A stretch of DNA of 64,000 bases, taken from NCBI GenBank assembly GCA_037974665.1, contig CM075775.1, forward strand, positions 35,304,152 through 35,368,151, read 5' to 3'. This DNA comes from Ehretia macrophylla. Lineage: Eukaryota; Streptophyta; Magnoliopsida; Boraginales; Ehretiaceae. Below, one piece after another: positions 45,950-57,450 of this stretch (positions are counted from its first letter, which is position 1; every line of letters starts with the position of its first letter). Position numbers and translations under genes: made by a program. The notes under the pieces are model-generated. The model did no database searches. It was not told where the DNA came from and saw nothing but the letters and a program-made list of their open reading frames with translations.

Positions 45950-48900
45950 TGTCACGCCCCAACCCGGCCTATAAGGTTAGACTAGGGTGTGATCTAAACG
46001 TTCAGGACATATCACATACTTAACCGTTTATGAAGATTTAACACTTATCGTTTTAGTCTAAACTCCAAAGTTTTTCGGAAAACCGGCAGCATAACGGCTG
46101 TAATTGGACTCTTTGGTTTGGCATAATTCTCTAAACGCCTCAAAATTTTCTAATCTCAAGTTTCATTTCCAACTAGGATTAATATTTAACATCAATTGAA
46201 ATGCCTATTGGTTATCTCGATGTCTCGTTTGATTTATAACCTAGCATGATACTATGTCTCGTTTGTTTGTTTATCCTCGTTACAAAAGTACCTGTTTAAG
46301 ATTGGATATGTTCATTTACTTAGTCCTTAACTAATATGTCATAACCTATGATAGGTACTAGCGGTAATAATAGCAAAACGATCATAGTAGTGTCTAGTGT
46401 CTGTCTAGCAATATCAGTACAAACCAAAATTAGACCCCAAATTACAACGGGGGTCTTTACATTACAACATCGAGCAACATAAAAGGAAATAGTCTTCAAG
46501 TAGCATAAAGTTCACAAGTAGCCATAATCACGCAAAGCACACAAACAGGCAATCACTCCAAGGCTTCATCGTTAGGCACACCGTCCTCGGGTACCTGTTA
46601 TGGATCTTCTTCACTTGAGATGATAAAAGAGAGTGAGTCCTTATGAACTCAGCGAGGGGAAAAACGAGAAATAGGTTTTGAAATTCATTTTTTGGTTCAA
46701 CTTATGAAATCCTTTTGCAAGCATGAATATAACAATAATATAAGTACAGGAACAGAAATACCAGTTTTTCCTCCCCAAGGTTCTTTAGGAACCAAGCTAG
46801 AGTACTTATACACATAGTAAAAAGGATACAGTGAGCTTTTGCTCTCAGATCAGTTCTAGAATCAGTTGTTGCGGCCGACTTCAAATCATTCCCTTAACAC
46901 GCCAGGTGGGTGTACTCCGGATGTACCCCGAAATCGTACGACCCAACTCTCCGAGGAAGTCTAGCCCCCAAGCGAGAGAGGGAATGGGATAGTGGTAGTC
47001 ACGGGTGCACCGGCAAGCTCGATGCCGCCCGGTGTGCGTGATCGCTACCATGCCGATAGGAAAGGTTGCAACCTTGTATGCAATGCACATTTATGACATT
47101 AACATATCACATTAGGAGGACAATAAAGTAGGTTGCCTCCGGATAGTCATAAGATTGCACATTGACAAGTAAACAGGCGAGGCATGAATGGATAAGTAGT
47201 TTCACTTGAAAAGCATATGGAGTTATATGAACATTAAACGGACAGCCATGTACCGCACATAAATCAAGTCATATAACTCAATTCAAGATCCACGTAATCA
47301 AATAATAAGATTATATAACATGCAACAACATCTACGTGGGCTCGGATGCAAGAAAAGCCTATTTGTCAACATGCAATGATCAAAATCACATTTAGGACTA
47401 TAAGGCATCTACTGGCAGCCTACTAAGCACATCATTCCACACAATATCCAAATGATCAACACTTAGCAAGACTACCTAGTCATTAGGGTTTTCATTTCGT
47501 GCGTATCCGTGCAATTTAAGCCCCAAACCAATTCAAAATCAATCTCAAGCCATGCATCATTTAATTCAACATCCTCAAACATTCAAAACAGTCCACACAA
47601 TATCCCAAAGCTACAATCCCAAGCATTTATTTCAACAAGAGAAGTTACAACAATTTTTCTAAGCATAACACTAAGTGAAACCCTTACTTCAATAGGTTGT
47701 TTTCTCGCAATCATTAAGATAAGCAAAAAATCTCCAATTCCAGTGAATAAGATGTCAAATTAAAGCTTAAGAAGTGAACTAAAATCAGAAATAAACCTTG
47801 CATCATTTGGAGTTCGGGATCATTAGTTATAGCCGAAACAGTGGGATAGCACAAAACTGTCCAGATTTGCACACATTTCGATAATTGACATTTTTGAGGT
47901 CCTTAGGGTCAGATTTAGCCTTAGTCCATTTCTGACAAAAATGTCCAGAACTGAAAAATCTTAGTAGCACACCAAATTTCATGTATTTTGGACATCATTT
48001 ACTAAGTCAAATCTGGTTCGTTCTACAAGGTCAGTGTGTCTGCCAAAACCTGCTTCATTTTTCCAGATTTCCAGATTTGGACACATTTTAAAGATTTGCC
48101 ATTTTGAGGACCTTAGAGTCGAAATTAGCTTTGGCCTATTTCTGCGAAAAATGTTTAAAACTGGCAAAACTAGTCACCTACCAATTTTCATGCATTTTTA
48201 ACATCATTTGCCTAGCAAAACTTACCTCGAAACAAACTAGTCAGAGAGCTGTCAACAATCCGACTTCACCTATCATCACTTTCAAGCCAAGATCTTGCCA
48301 TGCATGGTTGCAAAAGCTTATGAACGAACGTATAACTCAAGTACAGAAGCAAAGACATACATTTAAGAGCATGCATGTGGATTTTTGAAGGATTTTCAAA
48401 AGCTTTTAGCCCTCACCTTAGCAATCAACCAAGAAGATGCACAAAAACTTGTTGAAGCAAAATTTTCTTCTCCTTCTTCGCCTAGCCGAGGTTCCAACTA
48501 GATTTTCTCTATTTTTCCTAGCTTAGTGACCAAGCTCTAAGTACATGCATGTGGTTAGAACAAGAAGAAAAGAAATGGAAGCTTAAAAACTCACCTAGGG
48601 CCGAAATGAAGACTCTATGTGCTTGCATGCATCATTTGAGCTAACTACTTGCTTTCTTTTGCTTGGGCTTGCCTTGAATGACCTTAGAATGATGAAGATG
48701 AGTTGTGAATTGTAGAGAATTAGCCAAGGCCGAGAGAGAGAGAGAAAATGAGAGGGAGAGAGAGAGAAATGTGAGAGGAAATGAGAGAATGAAAAAAAAC
48801 AAAAGCCTTGAAGTTAGATGAGCATGTTCGGCCTTGGGGCTTTCAATTTCAGCTTTGTGTCTTCAAAATGCTTAATTTTGAAATGTTTAGCATGGGCAAA

Positions 48901-49643
48901 GGTGGTTTGGTCGAGCAAGGTAGAGGATTGAGGTGGTTTTGAGCATTTTTTTTTATGCAATGATAAGTGTTTTTGTCATAACTTGTCTAGAAATGAATTT
49001 GAATTGAGTAAGCATGCATAAAACTTGATGTGGTGGTCGGCCAAGGCTATTAAAATTCTGAATTTTTGTCATCTTTTGAGTGTTATTTAGTTGTGTGTTG
49101 AAAGTGCAAAAAGAACAAAGAATAAAGAATAAGGAATGTCTAGTGTTTAGTGAATTTTTGTCTTCTAGTGAGTTCAATTAGGATTATAATATTGATAGTG
49201 GATTTTGTAGGATTGTTTAATAGTCTAGTGCTTTGTGTAAGATGCTTTCTTGATTAGCGTGAGGGCACATTTTCCTAGGTCTAGGGCACGAATTACGAGG
49301 TAGACACGAACTTCAAGACTAAGGCACGCACTTCAAGACTAATGCACGCAATCCTAGGTGAATGCACGTAAATCAATGCAATGCACGTAAATCAAGGCAC
49401 GACTCTATATCTAGGTTAAGGTACGCAGTTCAAGGTTAGGGCACACGAAACGAGGTATCGCATGCTAATCGAGGTCGGGGTATGTAAGATGAGGATTAGG
49501 GCACATAATTCTAGGTCAAGGCACGTATGACGACGCATGCACGAAAACCAAGACAGGGCACGTAATCCAAGGTCAATTATATCATTCTTGGTCTATGGCA
49601 CGCAAATCAAGAAAACACACGTTATTCGGGGTTGGGCCTCACA
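45950..49643 (-). repeat. 3.7-kb 5' LTR of a gypsy-type element
   Basis: On minus it starts TGTGAGGCCCAACCCCGAAT at 49643 and ends GGGTTGGGGCGTGACA at 45950, followed by the primer-binding site. Its sequence repeats in opposite orientation as the solo LTR at 53809-57445. Shared landmarks include GGTACATCCGGAGTA/TACTCCGGATGTACC, GAAGTCGGCCGCAACAA and GCTGACAGCTCTCTGAC-type text. The high-coordinate edge abuts the satellite array exactly. No 3' LTR of this family lies downstream, so the element is truncated. The tRNA-Met primer and gag type suggest a chromovirus-like gypsy; the clade is inference. Confidence 0.88.
49255..49642 (-). repeat. Degenerate ~20-bp minisatellite at the LTR 5' end
   Basis: The phrase GGCACG(T/C)A followed by roughly AATCAAGGT recurs about every 20 bp (near 49265, 49324, 49383, 49398, 49438, 49500, 49521, 49557, 49600). 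The solo LTR carries the same array inverted at about 53830-54210. Confidence 0.7.
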
Positions 49644-52600
49644 GCAGCCAAGCAGGCTTGCTGCCCCCGTTGTAGAGCTCTCGGAGAGATTTCCAACGGT
49701 ATGCTGTGCGCCGCGTAACTCCTTACGGATCAAAAGTTATGGGCACCAGAGCGTCGGAGACCTGGTCCTAAGCCCCACGCCCTCGGTTTGCGAGCCCAGC
49801 TTCTACGTGAAGCGAAGTTGTCTTCCCTAAGGTGGCGTGGGATTCGGTAATAGAAATGTGGTGGATTAGGTTGTCGTCCTTTTCGCGGCTCACGACGTAC
49901 GATTCGGGACGGAAAAACATTGCAAAAGAAGAAAAGTTTCCAGAAACTGGTGAAAACGTTCTATTTTGGGCTTCGAAAATAGGTGCAGCCGAGCAAGCTT
50001 GCTGCCCCCGTCGTAGAGCTCTCGGAGAGCTTTCCAACGGTATGCTGTGCGCCGCGTAACTCTTTACGGATCAAAAGTTATGGGCACCGGAGCGACGGAG
50101 ACCTGGTCTTATGCCCCACGCCCTCAGTTTGCGGGCCTAGCCTCTACATGAAGCGAAGTTGTCTTGCCCAAGGTGGCATGGGATTCGGTAATAGAAATGT
50201 GATGGATTAGGTTGTCGGCCTTTTTGCGGCTTACGACGTACGATTCGAGACGAAAAAACAGTGCAAAAGAAGAAATATGTCAAAAAACTGATGAAAACGT
50301 TCTATTTTGGGCTCCAAAAATAGGCGCAGCCGAGCAGGCTTGCTGCCCCGGTCGTGGAGCTCTTGGAGAGCTTTCCAATGGTATGCTGTGCACCGCGTAA
50401 CTTCTTATGGATCAAAAGTAATGCCACCGGAGCGACGGAGACCTGGTCCTAAGCCCCACGCCCTCGGTTTGCGGGCCCAGCCTCTACGTGAAGCGAAGTT
50501 GTCTTGCATAAGGTGCCGTGGGATTCGGTAATAGAAATGTGATGGATTAGGTTGTCGTCCTTTTCGCGGCTCACGACGTACGATCCGGGACGAAAAAATA
50601 GCGCAAAAGAAGAAAAGTGTCCAGAAACTGATGAAAACGTTCGATTTTGGACTCTGAAAATAGGCACAACTGAGCAACCTTGCTGCCCCCGTCGTAGGGC
50701 TCTCGGAGAGCTTTCCAACGGTATGCTGTGCGCCGTGTAACTCCTTTCGGATAAAAAGTAATGGGCAACGGAGCGACGGAGAACTAGTCCTAAGCCCCAC
50801 GCCCTCAGTTTTCGGGCCAGCCTCTACGTGAAGTGAAGTTGTCTTGCACAAGGTGCCGTGGGATTCGGTAATATAAATTTATTGGATTAGGTTGTCGTAC
50901 TTTTCGCGGCTCACGACATACGATCCGAGACGGAAAAACAGCGCAAAAGAAGAAAAGTGTCCAGAAACTGATGAAAACATTCAATTTTGGGCTCCGAAAA
51001 TAGGCGAAGCAAAGCAGGCTTTCTGCCCCAGCCGTAGCTCTTGGAGAGCTTTCCAACGGTATGCTGTGTGCCGCGTAACTCCTTACGGATCAAAAGTTAT
51101 GGGTACCGGAGCGACGGAGACCTGGTCCTAAGCCCTACGCCCTCGGTTTGCGGGCCCAGCCTCTACGTGAAGCGAAGTTGTCTTGCCCAAGGTGGCGTGG
51201 GATTCAGTAATAGAATTGTAATGGATTAGGTTGTCGTCCTTTTCGCGACTCACGACGTACGATCCGGGACGAAAAAATAACGCAAAAGAAGAAAAGTGTC
51301 CAGAAACTGATGAAAATGTTCAATTTTTGGCTCCGAAAACATGCGCAGCTGAGTAGTTTTGCTGCCCCCGTTGTAGAGCTCTCGGAGAGCTTTCCAACGG
51401 TATGCTGTGCACCGCGTAACTCCTTACAGATCAAAAGTAATGGGCACCGGAGCGACGGAGTCCTGGTCCTAAGCCCCACGCCCTCGGTTTGCGGGCCCAG
51501 CCTCTACATGAAGCGAAGTTGTCTTGCACAAGGTGCCGTGGGATTCTGTAATAGGAATGTGGTGCATTAGGTTGTCTTCCTTTTCGTGGCTCACGACGTA
51601 CGATCCGGGACAGAAAAACAGCGCAAAAGAAGAAAAGTGTCCAAAAACTAATGAAAACGTTCGATTTTGGGCTCCAAAAATAGGCGCAGCCGAGGAGGCT
51701 TACTGCCCCTGTTGTAGAGCTCTTGGAGAGCTTTCCAACGGTATGCTGTGTGCTGCGTAACTCCTTACGGATCAAAAGTTATGGGCACCGGAGCGATGGA
51801 GACCTGGTCCTAAGCCCCACGCCCTCGGTTTGCGGGCCCAGCCTCTAGGTGAAGCGAAGTTGTCTTGCACAAGGTGCCGTCGGATTTGGTAATAGAAATG
51901 TGGTGGATTAAGTTGTCGTCTTTTTCGCGGCTCACGACGTACGATCCGGGACGGAAAAACAGCGCAAAAGAAGAAAAGTGTCCAGAAACTGATGAAAACG
52001 TTCGATTTTGGACTTCGAAAATAGGCGCAGTCGAGCAGGCTTGTTGTCCCTCTCGTAGAGCTCTTGTAGAGCTTTCCAACGGTATGCTGTGCGCCACGTA
52101 ACTCCTTACGGATCAAAAATTATGGGCACCGGAGCGACGGAGACCTGGTCCTAAGCCCCACGGCCATGGTTTGCGGGCCCGGCCTCTACTTGAAGCTAAG
52201 TTGTCTTGTCCAAGGTGGCATGGGATTCGGTAATAGAATTGTGATGGATTAGGTTGTCGTCCTTTTCGCGGCTCACGACGTACGATTCGGGACGAAAAAA
52301 CAGCGGAAAAAAATAAAAGTGTCCAGAAATTGATGAAAATGTTCGATTTTGGCTCCGAAAACAAGCGCAGCAGAGCAGGCTTACTGCCCCCGTCGTAGAG
52401 CTCTCGGAGAGCTTTCCAACGGTATGCTGTGCCCCCGCGTAACTCCTTACGGGTCAAAAGTTATGAGCACCGGAGCGACGGAGACCTGGTCCTAAGCCCC
52501 ACGCCCTCGGTTTGCAGGCCCAGCCTCTACGTGAAGTGAAGTTGTTTTGCAGAAGGTGTCATGGGATTCGGTAATGGAAATGTGGTGGATTAGGGTGTCG

Positions 52601-53808
52601 TCCTTTTCGCGACTCACGACGTACGATCCGGGACGGAAAAACAGCGCAAAAGAAGAAAAGTGTCATGAAACTGATAAAAACGTTCGATTTTGGGCTCCGA
52701 AAACAGATGCAGCAAAGCAGGCTTACTGCCCCTATCGTAGAGCTCTCGGAGAGCTTTCCAACGGTATGCTGTGCCTTGCGTAACTCATTACGGATCAAAA
52801 GTTATGGGCACCGGAGCGACGGAGACCTGGTTTTAAGCCCCACGCCCTCGATTTGCGGGCCCAGCCTCTACGTGAAGTGAAGTTGTCTTGCAGAAGGTGC
52901 CGTGGGATTCGGTAATAGAAATGTGGTGGATTAGGTTGTCGTCCTTTTCGCGGCTCACGACGTACAATTCGGGACGAAAAAACACCGCAAAAGAAGAAAA
53001 GTGTCTAGAAACTAATGAAAACGTTCGATTTTGGGCTCCGAAAATAGGCGCAGCCGAGGAGGCTAGCTGCCCCCGTCGTAGAGCTCTCGGAGAGCTTTCC
53101 AACGGTTTGCTGTGCTCCGTGTAACTCCTTACGGATCAAAAGTTATGGGCACTGGAGCGACGGAGACCTAGTCCTAAGCCCCACGCCCTCGGTTTGCGGG
53201 CCCAGCCTCTACGTGAAGCGAAGTTTTCTTGCCCAAGGTGGCATGGGATTCGGTAATAGAATTGTGATGGATTATGTTGTCATCCTTTTAGCGGCTCACG
53301 ACGTATGATCCGGGACGAAAATACAGTGCAAAAGAATAAAAGTGTCCAAAAACTGATGAAAATGTTTGATTTTGGGCTCTGATAATCGGCGCAGCAGAGC
53401 ACGCTGGTTGCCCCCGTCGTAGTGCTGTCGAAGAGCTTTCCAACGGTATGCTGTGCGCCGCGTAACTCCTTACGGATCAAAAGTTATGGGCACCGGAGCG
53501 ACGGAGACCTGGTCATAAGCCCTACGCCCTCGGTTTGCTAGCCTAGCATCTACGTGAAGCGAAGTTGTCTTGCACAAGGTGCGGTGGGATTCGGTAATAG
53601 AAATGTGATGGATTTGGTTGTCGTCCTTTTCGCGGCTCACGACGTACGATCCGGGACGGAAAAACAGCGCAAAAGAAGAAAAGTGTCCAGAAACTAATGA
53701 AAACGTTCAATTTTGGGCTCCGAAAATCGGCGCAGCAAAGTAGGTTGGCTACCCCCGTCGTAGAGCTCTCGGAGAGCTTTCCAATGGTATGTTGTGCACC
53801 GCGTAACT
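49644..53808. repeat. 341-bp satellite array, block 1 (about 12 monomers)
   Basis: The landmark TTCCAACGGTATGCTGTG recurs at 49692, 50032, 50373, 50713, 51051, 51392, 51733, 52074, 52414, 52756, 53097, 53438 and 53779, so spacing is 338-342 bp and usually 341. Monomers are GC- and CpG-rich against AT-rich surroundings. Each carries a near-perfect dyad AGCTCTCGGAGAGCT and a conserved GACGTACGATCCGGGAC stretch. Short ORFs appear in all frames because of the repetition and are not genes. The left edge coincides with the end of the LTR at 49643. Confidence 0.97.
53804..53808. repeat. Target duplication of the solo LTR, left copy (TAACT)
   Basis: TAACT belongs to the satellite phrase CGCGTAACTCC and is repeated at 57446-57450 on the other side of the LTR. 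Confidence 0.9.
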
Positions 53809-56800
53809 TGTGAGGCCCGACCCCGAATACCGTGTCCTACCTCGATTTGTGCGTCTTAGACCTAAAATTAAATGACCGACCTTGGATTATGTGTCCTGTC
53901 TTGGTTTTCGTGCATACCTCGTCATACGTGCCTTGACCTAAAATAGTGTGCCCTAATCCCCGACTCACGTGCGGTACCTAGAAATACGTGTCCTGATGTT
54001 GATGTATGTGCGTTACCTCGTTTCGTGTGCCCTAATCTTGAACTGCGTACCTTAACCTAGATATAGAGTCATGCCTTGATTTGCGTGCATTTGCAATAAA
54101 ATATGTGCATTTATCTTGAAGTACGTGCATTAGTCTCGTAGTTCGTGTCTTACCTCGTAGTTCGCGTCTACTTTGTAGTTCGTGCCTTAGACCTAGGAAT
54201 CCGTGCCACCACGTTGATCAAGAAAGAATCCTACACAAAGCACTAGACACTAAAATAATCCTACACAATCCACTAACTAATATTATATTCCTAATTCAAA
54301 TTCTTTACAAACTCCACTAACAATAAAATAATACTAAACTATTCCTACATATTCCACTAACTATTATTCTATTCATAATTCAACTCATCAACAAGCATTT
54401 CTATATTTTATTCTACCTAGATTCCCTAATTTCCCAACATTCCTATGACAATTCTAATGACACAAATGCATAAAGAATTATTCCTAGACAAACTATGACA
54501 AACACTTAGCACAATGTATAAAAAAATGCTCAAAACCACCTAAATCCTCTACCTTGCTCAACCAACCACCCTTGCCCATGCTAAACATTTTAAAATCACA
54601 CATTGAAGACACAAAAATCAGAATTTAATGGCCCAAGGCCGACCAAGTGCTTGAATAATGCAAAAGCCTTCATTTTTTTGTCATTTCTTCTTTCCTCTCA
54701 CATTTTCTCTCTCTCCCTCTCATTCTCTCTCTCCATTTCGGTTTTGGCTGAGTTCTCTCCACCTCTTAGCTCATCTTCATCATCCTAAGGTGCATCAAGA
54801 CAAACCACAAGCAAAGAAACTCACCCAAGCAAGCTAGGATGCAAGAAACACACATGCAAACATTTTGAGTCACCATTTTCGGCCTAGGTAAGTTTTCTTG
54901 GCTTCCATTTCTTTTCTTCTTGTTCTAACCTTATGCATGTGCTAAGAGATTGATCACTAGGCTAGGAAAAATAGAGAAACCAAGTTGGAACCTCGGCTAA
55001 GCAAGAAGAAGAAGAGATTTGAAGCTTCAACAAGTTTTTTGTGCATCTTTGTGGTTGATTGCTAAGGTGAGGGTTAAAACCTTTTGAAAACTCTTCAAAA
55101 ATTCACATGCATGCTCATAAATGTGTGTATTTGCTTCTGTACTTGAGCTATATGGTCGTTCATAAGCTTAAACAACCATGCATGGCAAGATCTTGGCTTG
55201 AAAATGATGCTAAGTGAAGTCGAAATTGTTGACAGCTCTCTGACCAGTCTGTTCGAGGTAATTTTAGCTAGGCAAATGATGTTGAAAATGCTTGAAAATT
55301 GGTAGGCGACTAGTTTGGACAGTTTTGAACATTTTTCCCAGAAATAGACCGAAGCTAATTTTGACTCTAAGGTTCTCAAAATGGCAAATCTTTAAAATGT
55401 GACCAAATCTGGAAATCTGGAAAAAATGAAGCAGGTTTTGGTAGATGCACTGACCTTGTGGAACGAACCATCTTTGACTTAGTAAATGATGTCCAAAATG
55501 CATGAAATTTGGTGTGCTACTAGATTTTTCAGTTCTGGACAATTTTGTCAGAAATGGACCAAGGCTAAAACTGACCCTAAGGACCTCAAAAACGTCAACT
55601 TCTGAAAAGTGTGCAAATCTGGACAGTTTTATGCTACTTCACTGTTTCGGCTATAACTAATGATTCCGAACTCCAATTGATGCAAGGTTTGTTTCTGATT
55701 TTAGTTAACTTCTTGAGCTTTAATTTGACATCTTATTCACTGGATTTGGAGATTGTTTGGTTATCCTATTGATTGTGAGAAAACAGCCTATTGCAGTAAG
55801 GGTTTTACTTAATGTTGTACTTAGAAAAATTGTTGTGACTCCTCTTGTTGAATTAGATGCTTGAGATTGTAGCTTTGGGATGTTGTGTGGACTGTTTTGA
55901 ATGTTTGAAGTTGTTGAATTAAATGATACATGGTTTGAGATTGACTTTGAGTTGGGTTGAGGCTCAAATTGCATGAATATATACGAAATGGAAACTCTAA
56001 CGACTAGGTAGTTTTGCTAAGTATTGATCATTTGTATATTGTGTGGAAATTATATGCTTAGTGGGCTGCCCGTAAATGTCTTATAACTTCAAATGTGATC
56101 TTGACCATTGCATGTTGTCAAATAAGCTTCTCTTGCAACCGAACCCACGTAAATGTTGTTGCATGTTGAATATTCGTATCACTTGATTACGTAAACTTCG
56201 AAATGAGTTATATGGCTTGACTTGCATATGTTACATGGCTGCCCGTTTAATGTTCATATGACTCCATATGCTTTTCAAGTGTTGTCCTCCTAATGTGATA
56301 TGATAAATGTTATAAATGTGCATTGCATATGAGGTTGCAACCTTTCATTGTGGCATGGTAGCGTTTCACGAACATCGTGCGGCATAGGGCTTGTCGGTGC
56401 TCCCGTGACTACCATGGTCCAATTCCCTCTCTCGCTTGGCATTCCACCCTCGGAGAGTTGGGTCGTAGGTTTCGGGGTACATCCGGAGTAAACCCAATTG
56501 GGAGCGATAAGTGGATTATTGAAGTCGGCCGCAACAATTGTATCGAAATTGAAATTGAGAGCAACTGCTCGCTGTATCCTTGAAATGATTGGTAAATGTA
56601 TCTGTTACTCGATTTGTTTCATATATTTGCGTACCTTATTATTTGTAATACGTGACATGTTTTCAAAAGAGTTTTCATAAATTGAATCAGAAAAAAAAAA
56701 AAGTTTCAAAACATATTTCTCGTTTCCCCCTCGCTGAGTTCATAAGGACTCACCCTCTTTTTCATCACAGGTGAAGAAGAACAGGTACAGATACCCGAGA

Positions 56801-57445
56801 ACGATGATTCCTTGGAGTGATTGCCTATCCCTACGTGCTTTTGTGCCTTGCCTGAAAGTGGTTGCTATATGGATGTTGTGTTTGATTGCAACTATTCATT
56901 TTATTGATGTAAATGACCCAGTTGTAATTTGGGTCTAATTCTGGGACTGTACTATCTATAACCGGACGAACTTTTATTCGGTTGTTTGCTTTCGTTTTCT
57001 TAATTAGTAGTTATCGTAGGCCTTCAAACCACTAGATGAACAATCAACTAAGTTAATTCTATCTAATTTCACTTAGGTGCTCACTTGTAAACTAAAGGAT
57101 AATAAGTACTTGCATGATAGGAAATTAACAAATAAACAGGACATAGTTATCATGTTAGGCTCATTAACCAAACAAGACCTTCAAGATAAACTAGTAGGCA
57201 AATCGGTTGGTGACAAATAGGAGTCCTTAATGGAATTGGGTTAATGATTGGAATAATTGAGGCGTTTAGAGAATTAGGTCAAACCAAAGAGTCCAATTAC
57301 AGTTATTATGCTATCGGTTTTTCAGAAAATTTTGGAGTTTAGGCCAAAACATTAAGTGTCTTTATAAACAGTTAAGTATGTGATATTACCTGAATGTTTA
57401 GTTCACACCCTAGTCTAACCTTATACGCCGGGTTGGGGCGTGACA
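53809..57445 (+). mobile_element. Solo LTR (3637 bp) of the gypsy family, inside the satellite
   Basis: It starts TGTGAGGCCCGACCCCGAAT and ends GGGTTGGGGCGTGACA, with TAACT on both sides. No internal sequence, PBS or second LTR is present, which is the product expected from recombination between two LTRs. Taking out 53809-57450 leaves a 341-bp spacing between satellite landmarks 53779 and 57762. Sequence matches the LTR at 45950-49643 in inverted orientation. Confidence 0.95.
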
Positions 57446-57450
57446 TAACT
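57446..57450. repeat. Target duplication of the solo LTR, right copy (TAACT)
   Basis: It follows the LTR terminus GTGACA directly. The satellite continues with TCTTACGGATC. Confidence 0.9.

Noticed and set aside
42734..45950. Treating the LTR-like block at 42734 as the 3' LTR of the element at 45950-49643
   Set aside because: Its terminus (TGTAATGCCCC) and most of its sequence differ from the 45950 LTR beyond one related segment, so they look like different families or subfamilies.
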